The position numbers and the translations under genes are program-made. This document shows positions 7,117-15,602 of a DNA stretch of 64,000 nt, piece by piece. The stretch is from Pelobium manganitolerans (GTDB lineage: Bacteria > Bacteroidota > Bacteroidia > Sphingobacteriales > Sphingobacteriaceae). The stretch spans positions 1 through 64,000 of the forward strand of contig NZ_MBTA01000004.1 of the NCBI RefSeq assembly GCF_003609575.1, in the 5' to 3' direction. Below the pieces are notes generated by a model. It worked only from the letters and a program-made list of their open reading frames with translations, ran no database searches and had not been told where the DNA came from. Each line of letters begins with the position of its first letter. Position 1 is the stretch's first letter.

Positions 7117-9114
7117 ATGCAGGGAGAAGACGATTTAAGAGGGCTTGCCAAGATAATGGCTTTTATGCGGGCAGTCAGTATTCTTTTGGTGCTGATGCAC
7201 CTTTATTGGTTCTGCTACGGGTTCTTTTTAGAACGTGGCTGGACGTTGGAAGTAATCAATAAGATATTAGGCAATTTCGACAGAACGGCGGGCTTGTTTT
7301 CACATAGCTTATATACCAAAGTATTCGCTTTGGTTTTGTTGGCTTTGAGTTGTTTAGGAACAAAGGGCGTAAAGAATGAGAAGATAACCTGGTCTAAAAT
7401 TTACGTGGCTTTGGGTATTGGTTTTGTGCTGTTCTTTCTAAATAAACCGTTATTAAAGCTATCTCCAGCAATAGGCACATTTCTGTATATTCTTACTATC
7501 TCATTAGGATATATCGCCTTTCTTATGGCAGGTGTATGGATGAGCCGATTGCTCCGTACTAACTTGATGGATGATGTTTTCAATAATGAGAACGAGAGCT
7601 TTCAGCAAGAAACAAAGCTGATGGAAAATGAATATTCTGTTAACTTACCCACTAAGTTTTACTACAAAGGAAAATGGAACAACGGTTGGATAAACATAGT
7701 AAATCCTTTCAGAGCATCAATCGTGTTGGGTACTCCGGGTTCCGGAAAATCGTATGCAATCGTAAACAATTACATCAAGCAACAGATAGAGAAAGGCTTC
7801 AGTATGTACATCTACGATTTCAAGTTTGACGACCTTTCAACCATTGCCTATAATCATTTGCTGAAGCATCGGGATAAGTACAAAGTTCAGCCCAAATTTT
7901 ACGTCATTAACTTTGACGATCCACGCAAGAGCCACCGTTGCAACCCACTAAATCCCGATTTTATGACGGATATTTCAGATGCTTACGAAGCAGCATATAC
8001 CATAATGCTAAACCTCAACAGGTCGTGGATACAAAAGCAAGGGGATTTTTTCGTGGAAAGCCCAATCATTCTTTTGGCTGCTATTATTTGGTATCTGAAA
8101 ATATATGAGGATGGTAAATATTGTACGTTCCCACACGCTATTGAATTACTGAATAAAAAATACTCGGACGTGTTCACGATTTTAACCTCATATCCTGATT
8201 TAGAAAACTACCTATCACCCTTTATGGATGCGTGGCAAAGCGGTGCACAAGACCAATTACAAGGTCAGATAGCATCGGCAAAAATTCCGTTATCAAGAAT
8301 GATTAGCCCTCAATTGTATTGGGTAATGACAGGCGATGATTTTACGCTCGACATCAATAACCCGAAAGAGCCGAAAATTTTGTGCGTAGGTAATAATCCC
8401 GACAGGCAAAATATTTATTCCGCAGCTTTGGGCTTGTACAATTCGAGGATCGTAAAACTGATAAATAAGAAAGGGCAATTAAAAAGTTCCGTTATCATAG
8501 ATGAGTTGCCTACAATTTATTTCAGAGGGCTGGATAACCTTATCGCAACTGCAAGAAGTAACAAGGTGGCAGTTTGTTTGGGTTTTCAGGATTTTTCGCA
8601 ATTAACAAGGGATTATGGCGACAAGGAAAGCAAGGTTATCCAAAATACGGTAGGTAATATTTTCAGTGGTCAGGTAGTTGGCGAAACGGCAAAAAGCCTT
8701 TCGGAACGCTTCGGAAAAGTATTGCAGAAACGCCAAAGCATGACGATTAACAGGAATGATAAATCTACCTCTATTTCCACACAGTTAGACAGCCTTATTC
8801 CGGCTTCTAAAATCTCAACACTTACACAAGGAATGTTTGTGGGTTCAGTTTCGGACAATTTTGATGAACGTATTGAGCAAAAAATATTTCACGCTGAAAT
8901 TGTCGTGGACAATGAAAAAGTTGCCACAGAAACTAAGGTATATCAGAAGATACCGGAAATCTTATCCTTTGTTGATGAACACGGAGAAGACAAAATGAAA
9001 CAGGAAATTGAAAGCAATTACCGTCAGATAAAACAAGATATTGTACAGATTATAGCATTGGAATTGGAGCGTATCAAGAACGACCCGAACTTACAGCATC
9101 TGATACAAGAGTGA
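7117..9114 (+). CDS. mobC: Type IV coupling protein MobC (VirD4/TraG-like ATPase)
   Basis: The 665-residue membrane-anchored ATPase would link the MobA-MobB relaxosome to the transfer channel. About three hydrophobic segments lie in residues 18-150. The Walker A motif GTPGSGKS is at residues 205-212 and a Walker B-like VIIDELPTIYF is near residue 463, then ARSNKVAVCLGFQDFSQL, a conserved TraG/VirD4 stretch. The start MQGEDDLRGL is typical of Bacteroidetes MobC. It is separated from mobB by the leftward cassette, so it probably has its own promoter in 6966-7116. Length is normal and no damage is seen, so the mobilization set appears intact. Confidence 0.93.
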   Translation: MQGEDDLRGLAKIMAFMRAVSILLVLMHLYWFCYGFFLERGWTLEVINKILGNFDRTAGLFSHSLYTKVFALVLLALSCLGTKGVKNEKITWSKIYVALGIGFVLFFLNKPLLKLSPAIGTFLYILTISLGYIAFLMAGVWMSRLLRTNLMDDVFNNENESFQQETKLMENEYSVNLPTKFYYKGKWNNGWINIVNPFRASIVLGTPGSGKSYAIVNNYIKQQIEKGFSMYIYDFKFDDLSTIAYNHLLKHRDKYKVQPKFYVINFDDPRKSHRCNPLNPDFMTDISDAYEAAYTIMLNLNRSWIQKQGDFFVESPIILLAAIIWYLKIYEDGKYCTFPHAIELLNKKYSDVFTILTSYPDLENYLSPFMDAWQSGAQDQLQGQIASAKIPLSRMISPQLYWVMTGDDFTLDINNPKEPKILCVGNNPDRQNIYSAALGLYNSRIVKLINKKGQLKSSVIIDELPTIYFRGLDNLIATARSNKVAVCLGFQDFSQLTRDYGDKESKVIQNTVGNIFSGQVVGETAKSLSERFGKVLQKRQSMTINRNDKSTSISTQLDSLIPASKISTLTQGMFVGSVSDNFDERIEQKIFHAEIVVDNEKVATETKVYQKIPEILSFVDEHGEDKMKQEIESNYRQIKQDIVQIIALELERIKNDPNLQHLIQE

Positions 9115-9131
9115 TAGTAATAATAACGCAT

Positions 9132-9155
9132 CTATTCTATTATTTTGTTGAATAG
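9132..9155. promoter_or_regulatory. Operator CTATTC-N12-GAATAG, arsR-rhodanese promoter
   Basis: This is a 24-bp palindrome with 6-bp arms, extendable to 8 bp as ATCTATTC/GAATAGAT. It ends 7 bp before a TAnnTTTG box, so a bound repressor would cover the -33 region. An equally long palindrome with the same arms lies at 10006-10029. The likely ligand protein is the ArsR-type regulator encoded immediately downstream (autoregulation). Confidence 0.65.
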
Positions 9156-9162
9156 ATTTTTA

Positions 9163-9170
9163 TACCTTTG
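9163..9170 (+). promoter_or_regulatory. -7 box TACCTTTG of the regulator gene
   Basis: It matches the Bacteroidetes -7 consensus TAnnTTTG exactly. It lies 46 bp upstream of the ATG at 9217 and just downstream of the palindromic operator. The -33 element is not clear. Confidence 0.5.
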
Positions 9171-9216
9171 CAATAGGAAAGTTAATGATGATTACCTCAT
9201 TAGATAATTGATAAAA

Positions 9217-9891
9217 ATGAACAAACGAGAATTTAAAGACAAGGTATATACGGAATTATCTAAAATCGTTAAAGCGATGGCTAACCCACGTAGGTTAGAA
9301 ATAATAGACCTATTGGCGCAAGGGCAATTTAGTGTTGAACAAATAGCAAAAAATACAGGGCTTTCTATAGCAAATACATCACAGCACTTGCAGAACCTTA
9401 AAAATGCAAAGCTTGTCAAGATAAACCGTAACGGTAATTTTATCAACTATTCACTTGCAAGCGAAAGTATGTATAGCACGATGGTATCTCTTCGGGAGTT
9501 GGGTATGACTTTTAATGCCGAGGTTGAAAAGGTCATCAGTGATTTCCGTAGTGGTCAAGGCGGAGATATGCAGGCTATCGATGTCGATACCTTGGCAACA
9601 ATGCTTGAAAATGATGAAGTGATACTATTGGATGTACGACCTGAAGAAGAATATAAAAGGGGGCATATCCACAAGGCATTATCAACACCAATAGAGAAGT
9701 TGGGCAATTCATTAAAGAATTTTCCCAAAAGAAAAATGCTTGTGGCATATTGCAGAGGTCCCTTTTGTGTCTATGCAGATGAAGCTGTTGCAATGCTTAC
9801 GAAAAATGGCTATAATGCAATTCGCTTAGATGAGGGTTTTCCAGAATGGGCGTTAAAAGGTTATCCTATAGAAAAGACTGAAGTTTCGTAA
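9217..9891 (+). CDS. ArsR-family regulator fused to a rhodanese domain
   Basis: The 224-residue protein has an ArsR-type winged helix (about residues 8-85) with MANPRRLEIIDLL and the recognition helix IANTSQHLQNLKNAKLV. A rhodanese domain follows (about 115-220), with the active-site loop YCRGPFCVYADEA; Cys179 starts the loop and Cys184 lies within it. Relatives with this fusion are known; the rhodanese end plausibly senses a persulfide or other sulfane sulfur, releasing DNA. I chose the ATG at 9217 rather than the TTG at 9208. The gene is preceded by its own palindrome and is followed by a terminator at 9918, so it is a single-gene unit controlling itself and probably the next operon. Confidence 0.88.
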   Translation: MNKREFKDKVYTELSKIVKAMANPRRLEIIDLLAQGQFSVEQIAKNTGLSIANTSQHLQNLKNAKLVKINRNGNFINYSLASESMYSTMVSLRELGMTFNAEVEKVISDFRSGQGGDMQAIDVDTLATMLENDEVILLDVRPEEEYKRGHIHKALSTPIEKLGNSLKNFPKRKMLVAYCRGPFCVYADEAVAMLTKNGYNAIRLDEGFPEWALKGYPIEKTEVS

Positions 9892-9917
9892 AGACACGAA
9901 TAAGATAATTTGTGACA

Positions 9918-9955
9918 GGGTATCTCAATTAAATTGGGATACCCTTTTCGTTTTT
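9918..9955 (+). terminator. Intrinsic terminator of the ArsR-rhodanese gene
   Basis: The stem is GGGTATC (9918-9924) with GATACCC (9938-9944), with an inner CAATT/AATTG pairing, followed by TTTTCGTTTTT. It separates the regulator from the downstream operon. Confidence 0.75.
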
Positions 9956-10005
9956 ATGCATTTCAACCAAGGTTATTTAAACAAGAGAACTTATTCAAAA
10001 AATAA

Positions 10006-10029
10006 CTATTCAATAATTCTATTGAATAG
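10006..10029. promoter_or_regulatory. Operator CTATTC-N12-GAATAG, sulfur operon promoter
   Basis: This is the core of a perfect 15-bp inverted repeat (10001-10034, loop ATTC). The 24-bp core has the same arms and the same length as 9132-9155, with 8 of the 12 central bases identical. It ends 13 bp upstream of a TATCTTTG box, placing it over the -33 region. The shared site links the regulator to this operon. Confidence 0.75.
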
Positions 10030-10042
10030 TTATTTTTTTCTT

Positions 10043-10050
10043 TATCTTTG
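10043..10050 (+). promoter_or_regulatory. -7 box TATCTTTG of the sulfur operon
   Basis: Exact match to TAnnTTTG, 21 bp upstream of the start codon at 10072, and directly downstream of the palindromic operator. Confidence 0.6.
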
Positions 10051-10071
10051 CCTTAATAAAAGACATCAGTT

Positions 10072-11175
10072 ATGAGTACACAGGAAATAACAGTAGCAGA
10101 ACTACAAAAAATGTTTCAGGACGGCAAAGAAGTGGTCGTATTGGACATAAGACCACAGGAACAAAGAGAAGAATGGCAAATTGCCAGCAGTGTTCATAAG
10201 AACGTGTATAACGGTCTTGTGAATGGCGATAAAACGGTCTTTGATGATACTGCGTTTGACAAAGACACTCCCATTGTAACCGTATGTGCCGGAGGAAAAA
10301 CGAGCCTTATCGCTGCCGAAATACTGAACGGAAAAGGTTATAATGCTTCGTCCTTACAAGGAGGTATGAAAGCTTGGAACTATGCGTGGAACACAGCAGA
10401 AATAAAAGATGAAAATGTAACGATTGTACAGGTAAGGCGTGTAGCCAAAGGTTGTATCTCATACATTATCGGATCCGATAATGAAGCTATTATTGTGGAT
10501 GCGTCCTTAGACCCAAGCGTCTATTTAGAATTAGCAAAAAAATACGGTTGGACAATCAAATATGTAATGGACACCCATATTCACGCTGATTACATTTCAC
10601 GTACTATCGAATTGGTTAAAGCAACAGAAGCAACACAATTGTTTACAGAGGGTGCAGATGTTGAATACCCTTTTACACCATTCAAAGACGGACAATCAAT
10701 CCTGTTTGGTGAAAGTGAATTGAAAGCTATTCATACTCCTGGACATACTCCCGAAAGTATCTCATACCTTATCAACGAAAAATATCTTTTAACGGGCGAT
10801 ACGCTATTTACCAATGGCGTAGGAAGACCTGACCTTAAAGCAGACCAAAAACAAGCTGTACAAAAAGCCAATCAACTGTTTGCTTCTTTGGAGAAAATAA
10901 AAGCATTGAACGGAAGTACAGCAGTATTACCAGCACATACTTCCAATGCAGTTGCTTTTGACAAAGAACTGATTACAGATACCGTTTCCAATTTGTTTGG
11001 AAAGATTGAGCTACTAAAATTGTCGCAAGCAGAGTTTGTAGAACAAACGATAAAACGCATTCCGGCTACACCTCCAAATTACATTCAGATTGCCACGCTT
11101 AACAGAAGCGGAAGCTACGAGGGCATTAATCCTGCGGATTTGGAAGCTGGAGCAAACAGGTGTGCGGTTTCATAA
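10072..11175 (+). CDS. Rhodanese-metallo-beta-lactamase fusion (persulfide dioxygenase-like)
   Basis: The 367-residue cytoplasmic protein begins with a rhodanese domain (about residues 5-105, Cys72 in CAGGKTS). It continues as an ETHE1-type metallo-beta-lactamase domain (about 115-345). The metal ligands of persulfide dioxygenases are visible: H169-I-H171-A-D173, H225 in HTPGHTPES and D243 in TGDTLF, then PAHT. Such enzymes oxidise glutathione or other low-molecular-weight persulfides to sulfite, and the rhodanese moves sulfane sulfur. In well-known fusions the rhodanese is C-terminal, so this order is reversed. It is the first gene after the second operator and is probably derepressed by the ArsR-rhodanese regulator. 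Confidence 0.88.
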   Translation: MSTQEITVAELQKMFQDGKEVVVLDIRPQEQREEWQIASSVHKNVYNGLVNGDKTVFDDTAFDKDTPIVTVCAGGKTSLIAAEILNGKGYNASSLQGGMKAWNYAWNTAEIKDENVTIVQVRRVAKGCISYIIGSDNEAIIVDASLDPSVYLELAKKYGWTIKYVMDTHIHADYISRTIELVKATEATQLFTEGADVEYPFTPFKDGQSILFGESELKAIHTPGHTPESISYLINEKYLLTGDTLFTNGVGRPDLKADQKQAVQKANQLFASLEKIKALNGSTAVLPAHTSNAVAFDKELITDTVSNLFGKIELLKLSQAEFVEQTIKRIPATPPNYIQIATLNRSGSYEGINPADLEAGANRCAVS

Positions 11176-11207
11176 CCTATATTTTTTCTAACCAAAAAGC
11201 AAGTACA

Positions 11208-11567
11208 ATGAGCAAGACTATTTTAATCATCATCAATGATGCGCCATACGGAACAGAAAAAGCATATAATGGCTTACGCATCGCCAACCAAATGAATAAA
11301 AGCCATTCAGACATTCAGGTAAATATCTTCCTAATGGCGGATGCCGTCAGTTGAGCTATTGCTGGACAGAAAACCCCTAACGGCTACTATAATATAGAGC
11401 GTATGATGAAACTCTCCCTGAACAAAGGAACTAAAGTAAAACTATGTGGAAGCTGTTCGGATGCAAGAGGGCTGACCGCCGAGCAAATTATCGAGGGAAC
11501 AGAAATGAGTAATATGGAGGAATTGGGCAATTGGATTGCAACGGCAGACCAAACCCTGACCTTTTAA
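11208..11567 (+). pseudogene. DsrE family protein with in-frame TGA at codon 49
   Basis: The frame reads MSKTILIIINDAPYGTEKAY to residue 48, then TGA (11352-11354). It resumes in the same frame with AIAGQKTPNGYYNIERMM, CGSCSDARGL and a natural TAA at 11565. Relatives usually have a cysteine at the stop position (DAV-x-C-A), so TGC to TGA is a one-base change. The rest of the family pattern is intact, including the later Cys pair CGSC. DsrE/TusD proteins carry sulfane sulfur on cysteine, fitting the operon. Either a recent nonsense mutation or, less likely, selenocysteine; I see no convincing SECIS stem-loop just downstream. Alternatively it could be a sequencing error. Confidence 0.8.
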
Positions 11568-11580
11568 AACAGGATTTTAA

Positions 11581-12825
11581 GTGAAGAATATACAATTAGG
11601 ATTAAAAGAAAACTGGCAACAATTTACCTTACTTGTCCTCGTCAATATGATGGTCGGCGGTATGGTCGGTTTGGAAAGAACCGTAGTGCCATTAGTTGGG
11701 ACTGAAGAATTTAACATACAATCAGATATTGTTGTCTTTTCCTTCATAATCGCATTTGGCATAGTCAAAGCGTTCACCAATTTGATTTCCGGTGTCTTGG
11801 CAGACAAGTACACCCGAAAGAAAGTATTGATTTGGGGCTGGCTTGTCGGTCTTCCTGTTCCATTCTTATTGGCTTTTGCACCATCTTGGAATTGGATTTT
11901 GTTTGCCAATGTGTTGCTTGGCGTTAGCCAGGGATTAGCTTGGTCAATGACTGTTAATATGAAGATTGACTTGGTGGGAAAGAAAAGCAGAGGCTTGGCA
12001 ATGGGGCTAAACGAAGCTGCAGGTTATGGCGCAGTTGGGCTGACGGCTTTATTAACAGGTTACTTGGCTTCGCATTACGGATTAAGACCCGAGCCATTCT
12101 ATATCGGGATTGCTTATACCATTGTAGGGATATTACTGTCCATTTTCTTGGTAAAAGACACGCGGAAACACGCAGAATTAGAGGCTGCCCAAATTCAGGC
12201 AACTACCTCGGGCGAAGAAGCCCACAAGCCGAATTTGTGGTGGGTATTTAAACAAACATCGTTCAAAAGCAAAAATCTATTTTCTATTTCACAGGCAGGA
12301 CTGATCAATAATCTCAATGACGGGATGTCTTGGGGTGTATTTCCCTTGCTCTTTATGTCGTTGGGTGTCGGTCTGGAGGGTGTCGGGTGGATAAAAGCCG
12401 TCTATCCGGTGGTATGGGGTGTTGGGCAAATCGTGACCGGACCTTTAGCCGATAAATGGGGAAGAAAACCGCTCATTGTTTGGGGGATGTTCATACAGGT
12501 ATTGGGTCATATCGTTATTGGTATGGAGATCTTGGATCCATTGACCGCAGGTTTGGTCGGTTCGGTTCTTTTAGGTTTAGGTACGGCAATGGTTTATCCA
12601 GCATTGTTAGCCGCTATAAGTGATGCTGCACACCCAAATTGGAGGGCATCTTCTCTTGGTGTTTACCGATTTTGGAGGGATATGGGGTACGCCATAGGTG
12701 CGCTGATGGCTGGTATCGTAGGAAACTTCTTTGGACTCATGTGGGCAGTCCATATTGCAGGTATCATAACATTCATTTCAGGTATTGTTGTTTGGGTACG
12801 GATGAAAGAAACATTGGAAAAATAA
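11581..12825 (+). CDS. MFS transporter of the sulfur cassette
   Basis: The 414-residue protein has about 12 hydrophobic helices. The loop 2-3 motif A is present as GVLADKYTRKKVL (about residues 61-73), and a second copy, GPLADKWGRKPLI, lies between helices 8 and 9. It starts with GTG at 11581, 13 bp after the DsrE stop. It is a major facilitator of the multidrug or sugar-phosphate-like type, so the substrate cannot be told from sequence. Its place between the DsrE gene and the Tat-exported rhodanese suggests export of a sulfur oxyanion or small thiol, which is inference. Confidence 0.85.
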   Translation: MKNIQLGLKENWQQFTLLVLVNMMVGGMVGLERTVVPLVGTEEFNIQSDIVVFSFIIAFGIVKAFTNLISGVLADKYTRKKVLIWGWLVGLPVPFLLAFAPSWNWILFANVLLGVSQGLAWSMTVNMKIDLVGKKSRGLAMGLNEAAGYGAVGLTALLTGYLASHYGLRPEPFYIGIAYTIVGILLSIFLVKDTRKHAELEAAQIQATTSGEEAHKPNLWWVFKQTSFKSKNLFSISQAGLINNLNDGMSWGVFPLLFMSLGVGLEGVGWIKAVYPVVWGVGQIVTGPLADKWGRKPLIVWGMFIQVLGHIVIGMEILDPLTAGLVGSVLLGLGTAMVYPALLAAISDAAHPNWRASSLGVYRFWRDMGYAIGALMAGIVGNFFGLMWAVHIAGIITFISGIVVWVRMKETLEK

Positions 12826-12856
12826 CAAGTTTAACTATCTAAAAACTAAAGATATA

Positions 12857-14392
12857 ATGGAAAGCAGAAGAAATTTTTTAAAAACAGGGGCTTTATTTGG
12901 TGCGGCTTGTCTTACTTCGCCATTGATTGCTTCTCCGCTGGTCAGCTTAGACCCGCCACAAAAGGAAACAGAGCATAAAAATAGCATTGAAAACTATTCG
13001 GCAGGTACTCTTTTTTTCCTGCGGGTATTTGACTCCACGCTGGCACAGACCAGTTATGTCGTGGGCAATAGGCAAAGCAATGAGGTTATTGTCATTGACC
13101 CGAAACGTGACATCGATACCTATCTAAAAATTGCCGAAGAAAATAATCTGAAAATTACTCGGGTAACAGAAACTCATATCCACGCTGACTATTTAAGCGG
13201 TGCTCCTGAGTTGGCATATGCTACAGGAGCAGAATTGGTACTATCGGGCGAAACCGACCCTAATTGGAAATATGAAATTCCGCACAAGGCAATAAAAGAT
13301 AGCGACAAAATCATAATGGGTAGTATTATATTGCAGGCCATGCACACGCCGGGGCATACGCCCGAAAGTTTGACCTACTTACTGACCGATCTGTCCGTTT
13401 CCAGCCTACCTCAAAAAGCATTTACAGGCGACTTTATTTTTGTAGGTGATGTGGGTCGTCCCGATTTATTGGAAAAAGTAGCCGGACAGACAGGCTCACA
13501 GGATATTGGAGCAAAACAGTTATTCGCTTCCATGCAACGTTTTGCAACCCTTCCCGATGATTTAGAGATATGGCCAGGTCACGGAGCAGGCTCGTTCTGC
13601 GGTAAATCGCTAAGTGATGTACCACAATCTACCTTAAAACACGAGAAATCGACAAGCAAAGCCTTTCAATTTATAAATGATGAAAAAGGGTTTGTAAAAT
13701 ACATCCTTGACGGGCAGCCAGAACCGCCAAATTATTTTGCTACAATGAAGCAATGGAACAGGATACCCCGTCCCTTGTTGGTTGAGGTTCCAAAACGCCA
13801 CAAATTAAGTGCACATGATTTCCTGACAGCACAGAAAAATGGTCTAGCTATTGTTGATGCTCGTAAATTAGGAATAGTTGCAAAAGGTCATATTCCAAAA
13901 AGCCTGCATATTGAGGGCAACAAATCATTTTCAACCTTTATGGGATGGCTGTTGAATTACCAAACGCAGTACGTTTTGATTGCAGACGAAAGCGAAATTG
14001 AGGATTTAACCCGAAAACTGATGCGTATCGGGATGGACAATATGTACGGGTATGTCAGCAATCCGCAATCATTGGGAATTGCTTTAAAGCAAACGAACGT
14101 TCTGTCTAAAAGTGATTTTAAACCATACTTCAATAACAAAAATGCTCAGATCATTGACGTACGAAGTAAGGACGAATACAAATCCGGTCATATTGCAACG
14201 GCAGAAAATATCGTATTGGCAGACTTGGAAAACAGTCTCAACAAAATAAGTAAAGACAAAGAGATCATTGTGCATTGCAAAAGCGGTGTACGAGCGGCAA
14301 TGGGCTATTCCATTCTGAAAAAATACGGTTTTGAAAACGTAAAAACCTATACAGGGGATTTGGACGGATTGATAGAAGCTGATAAAAAATAA
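12857..14392 (+). CDS. Tat-exported metallo-beta-lactamase with two rhodanese domains
   Basis: The 511-residue protein has a twin-arginine signal, SRRNFLK at residues 3-9 followed by a hydrophobic stretch and alanines, so it is probably exported folded with its metal. The metallo-beta-lactamase domain (about 48-265) shows H107-I-H109-A-D111, H167, D192 and GHGAG (H242). Two rhodanese domains follow. The first (about 320-400) has no cysteine at the active loop and should be inactive; the second (about 410-508) has HCKSGVRAAMG with Cys474. It is probably a periplasmic persulfide dioxygenase/sulfurtransferase paralogous to the cytoplasmic enzyme at 10072. The pair would treat sulfane sulfur on both sides of the membrane. 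Confidence 0.85.
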   Translation: MESRRNFLKTGALFGAACLTSPLIASPLVSLDPPQKETEHKNSIENYSAGTLFFLRVFDSTLAQTSYVVGNRQSNEVIVIDPKRDIDTYLKIAEENNLKITRVTETHIHADYLSGAPELAYATGAELVLSGETDPNWKYEIPHKAIKDSDKIIMGSIILQAMHTPGHTPESLTYLLTDLSVSSLPQKAFTGDFIFVGDVGRPDLLEKVAGQTGSQDIGAKQLFASMQRFATLPDDLEIWPGHGAGSFCGKSLSDVPQSTLKHEKSTSKAFQFINDEKGFVKYILDGQPEPPNYFATMKQWNRIPRPLLVEVPKRHKLSAHDFLTAQKNGLAIVDARKLGIVAKGHIPKSLHIEGNKSFSTFMGWLLNYQTQYVLIADESEIEDLTRKLMRIGMDNMYGYVSNPQSLGIALKQTNVLSKSDFKPYFNNKNAQIIDVRSKDEYKSGHIATAENIVLADLENSLNKISKDKEIIVHCKSGVRAAMGYSILKKYGFENVKTYTGDLDGLIEADKK

Positions 14393-14415
14393 GACTTAAT
14401 AAAAAAGATAAAATT

Positions 14416-15597
14416 ATGAAACCAAGTAACAAAAAAACAGGACTATCTACTAAATGCGTACACAGTGGTGAAATAGCAAACGAGCACGGTTCGCCACATA
14501 CGCCAATATATAACTCTACAACCTTTACTTTCGATACGACTAAAGATTTGTTGGATGTTGTGGACGGGCATAAAGCAGGAAGCCTGTACACACGATACGG
14601 CCTTAATCCGTCTATCACTTCACTGGAAGCTAAATTGGCAGAGTTAGAAGATACAGAGGCTTCTTTGGTTTTTAGCTCAGGAATGGCAGCAGAAGCAGCC
14701 TTATTCCTCGCATTAGGAAGAAGAGGGGTTATTTGTATAGGCGATGCCTACGGCGGTACCCTTGAATTATTGAATGTTCAGCTACGCAGTCTGAACATTC
14801 CTGTACATTTCCTTTTAGGGTCTGAATTGAAGAAATTGGAGGAACTGTTACAGACAGGCGTTGAAATGGTGTTTTTTGAAACCCCGACCAATCCGACCAT
14901 TGAAATATTCGACATTAAAACCATCGCAGAGATTACACACAAGCACGGTGCTTTGCTTGCCATAGACAATACGTTTGCAACTCCTGTAAATCAAAAACCT
15001 ATACACTTAGGGGCAGATATTGTTGTGCACAGTGCTACGAAATATTTGGGCGGACATAGTGATATTACGGCAGGTGTCGTAATGGGGAGCAAAAAGCATA
15101 TCGGCGAAATTTGGGCTTGGCGAAAAAATTTAGGTCAAATGCTTGCTCCCGAAACAGCATCATTGTTGTCAAGAAGTATCAAATCATTAGTGCTTCGTGT
15201 AAAACATCAAAATGAGAGTGCTTTACGTATAGCAACCGAGATAGAGAAGCATCCCAAAATTAAAAGGGTACTATATCCTGGCTTGCCCTCGTTCGCAGGA
15301 CATGAATTAGCCAAAAAGCAAATGAGCGGTTTCGGTGGTATGATAACCATTGAAGTGAATGGAGATTATGGGCAGACCGTGAAAGTGGCAGACAATCTGA
15401 AAATTTTCCGTATTGCGCCGAGCTTGGGAAGTGCCGAAAGTTTATGTACACAGCCTGTTACAACTACACATCACGGACTGACGGAAGAAGAATTAAATCG
15501 ACGTGGCATTACCCCATCAATGATAAGATTGTCCGTAGGCTTCGAGGAAGCCGAGGACCTTATTTCTGATTTGGAGCAGGCTTTAGCCAACATTTAA
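14416..15597 (+). CDS. Cys/Met metabolism PLP-dependent enzyme (cystathionine gamma-lyase/synthase family)
   Basis: The 393-residue enzyme carries the family hallmarks: YTRYGLNPS, SGMAAEAA, FETPTNPT and HSATKYLGGHSD with the PLP-binding Lys209. Its length is that of the usual family member. Members are cystathionine gamma-lyases, methionine gamma-lyases, cystathionine gamma-synthases and O-acetylhomoserine sulfhydrylases, and sequence alone does not settle which. A gamma-lyase would produce H2S or persulfide from cysteine or cystine, feeding the dioxygenases, whereas a sulfhydrylase would fix sulfide. It follows the Tat protein by 23 bp and is probably in the same operon. Confidence 0.85.
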   Translation: MKPSNKKTGLSTKCVHSGEIANEHGSPHTPIYNSTTFTFDTTKDLLDVVDGHKAGSLYTRYGLNPSITSLEAKLAELEDTEASLVFSSGMAAEAALFLALGRRGVICIGDAYGGTLELLNVQLRSLNIPVHFLLGSELKKLEELLQTGVEMVFFETPTNPTIEIFDIKTIAEITHKHGALLAIDNTFATPVNQKPIHLGADIVVHSATKYLGGHSDITAGVVMGSKKHIGEIWAWRKNLGQMLAPETASLLSRSIKSLVLRVKHQNESALRIATEIEKHPKIKRVLYPGLPSFAGHELAKKQMSGFGGMITIEVNGDYGQTVKVADNLKIFRIAPSLGSAESLCTQPVTTTHHGLTEEELNRRGITPSMIRLSVGFEEAEDLISDLEQALANI

Positions 15598-15602
15598 ACA
15601 AC

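Noticed and set aside
6933-7262. Open frame upstream of and overlapping mobC
   Set aside because: It overlaps the real mobC start in another frame and has no family-like sequence.
11352-11354. Selenocysteine reading of the DsrE TGA
   Set aside because: Not fully excluded, but the only downstream pairing I find is GCTG/CGGC with a 16-base loop, too weak for a SECIS element, and the selenocysteine genes are not in the window.
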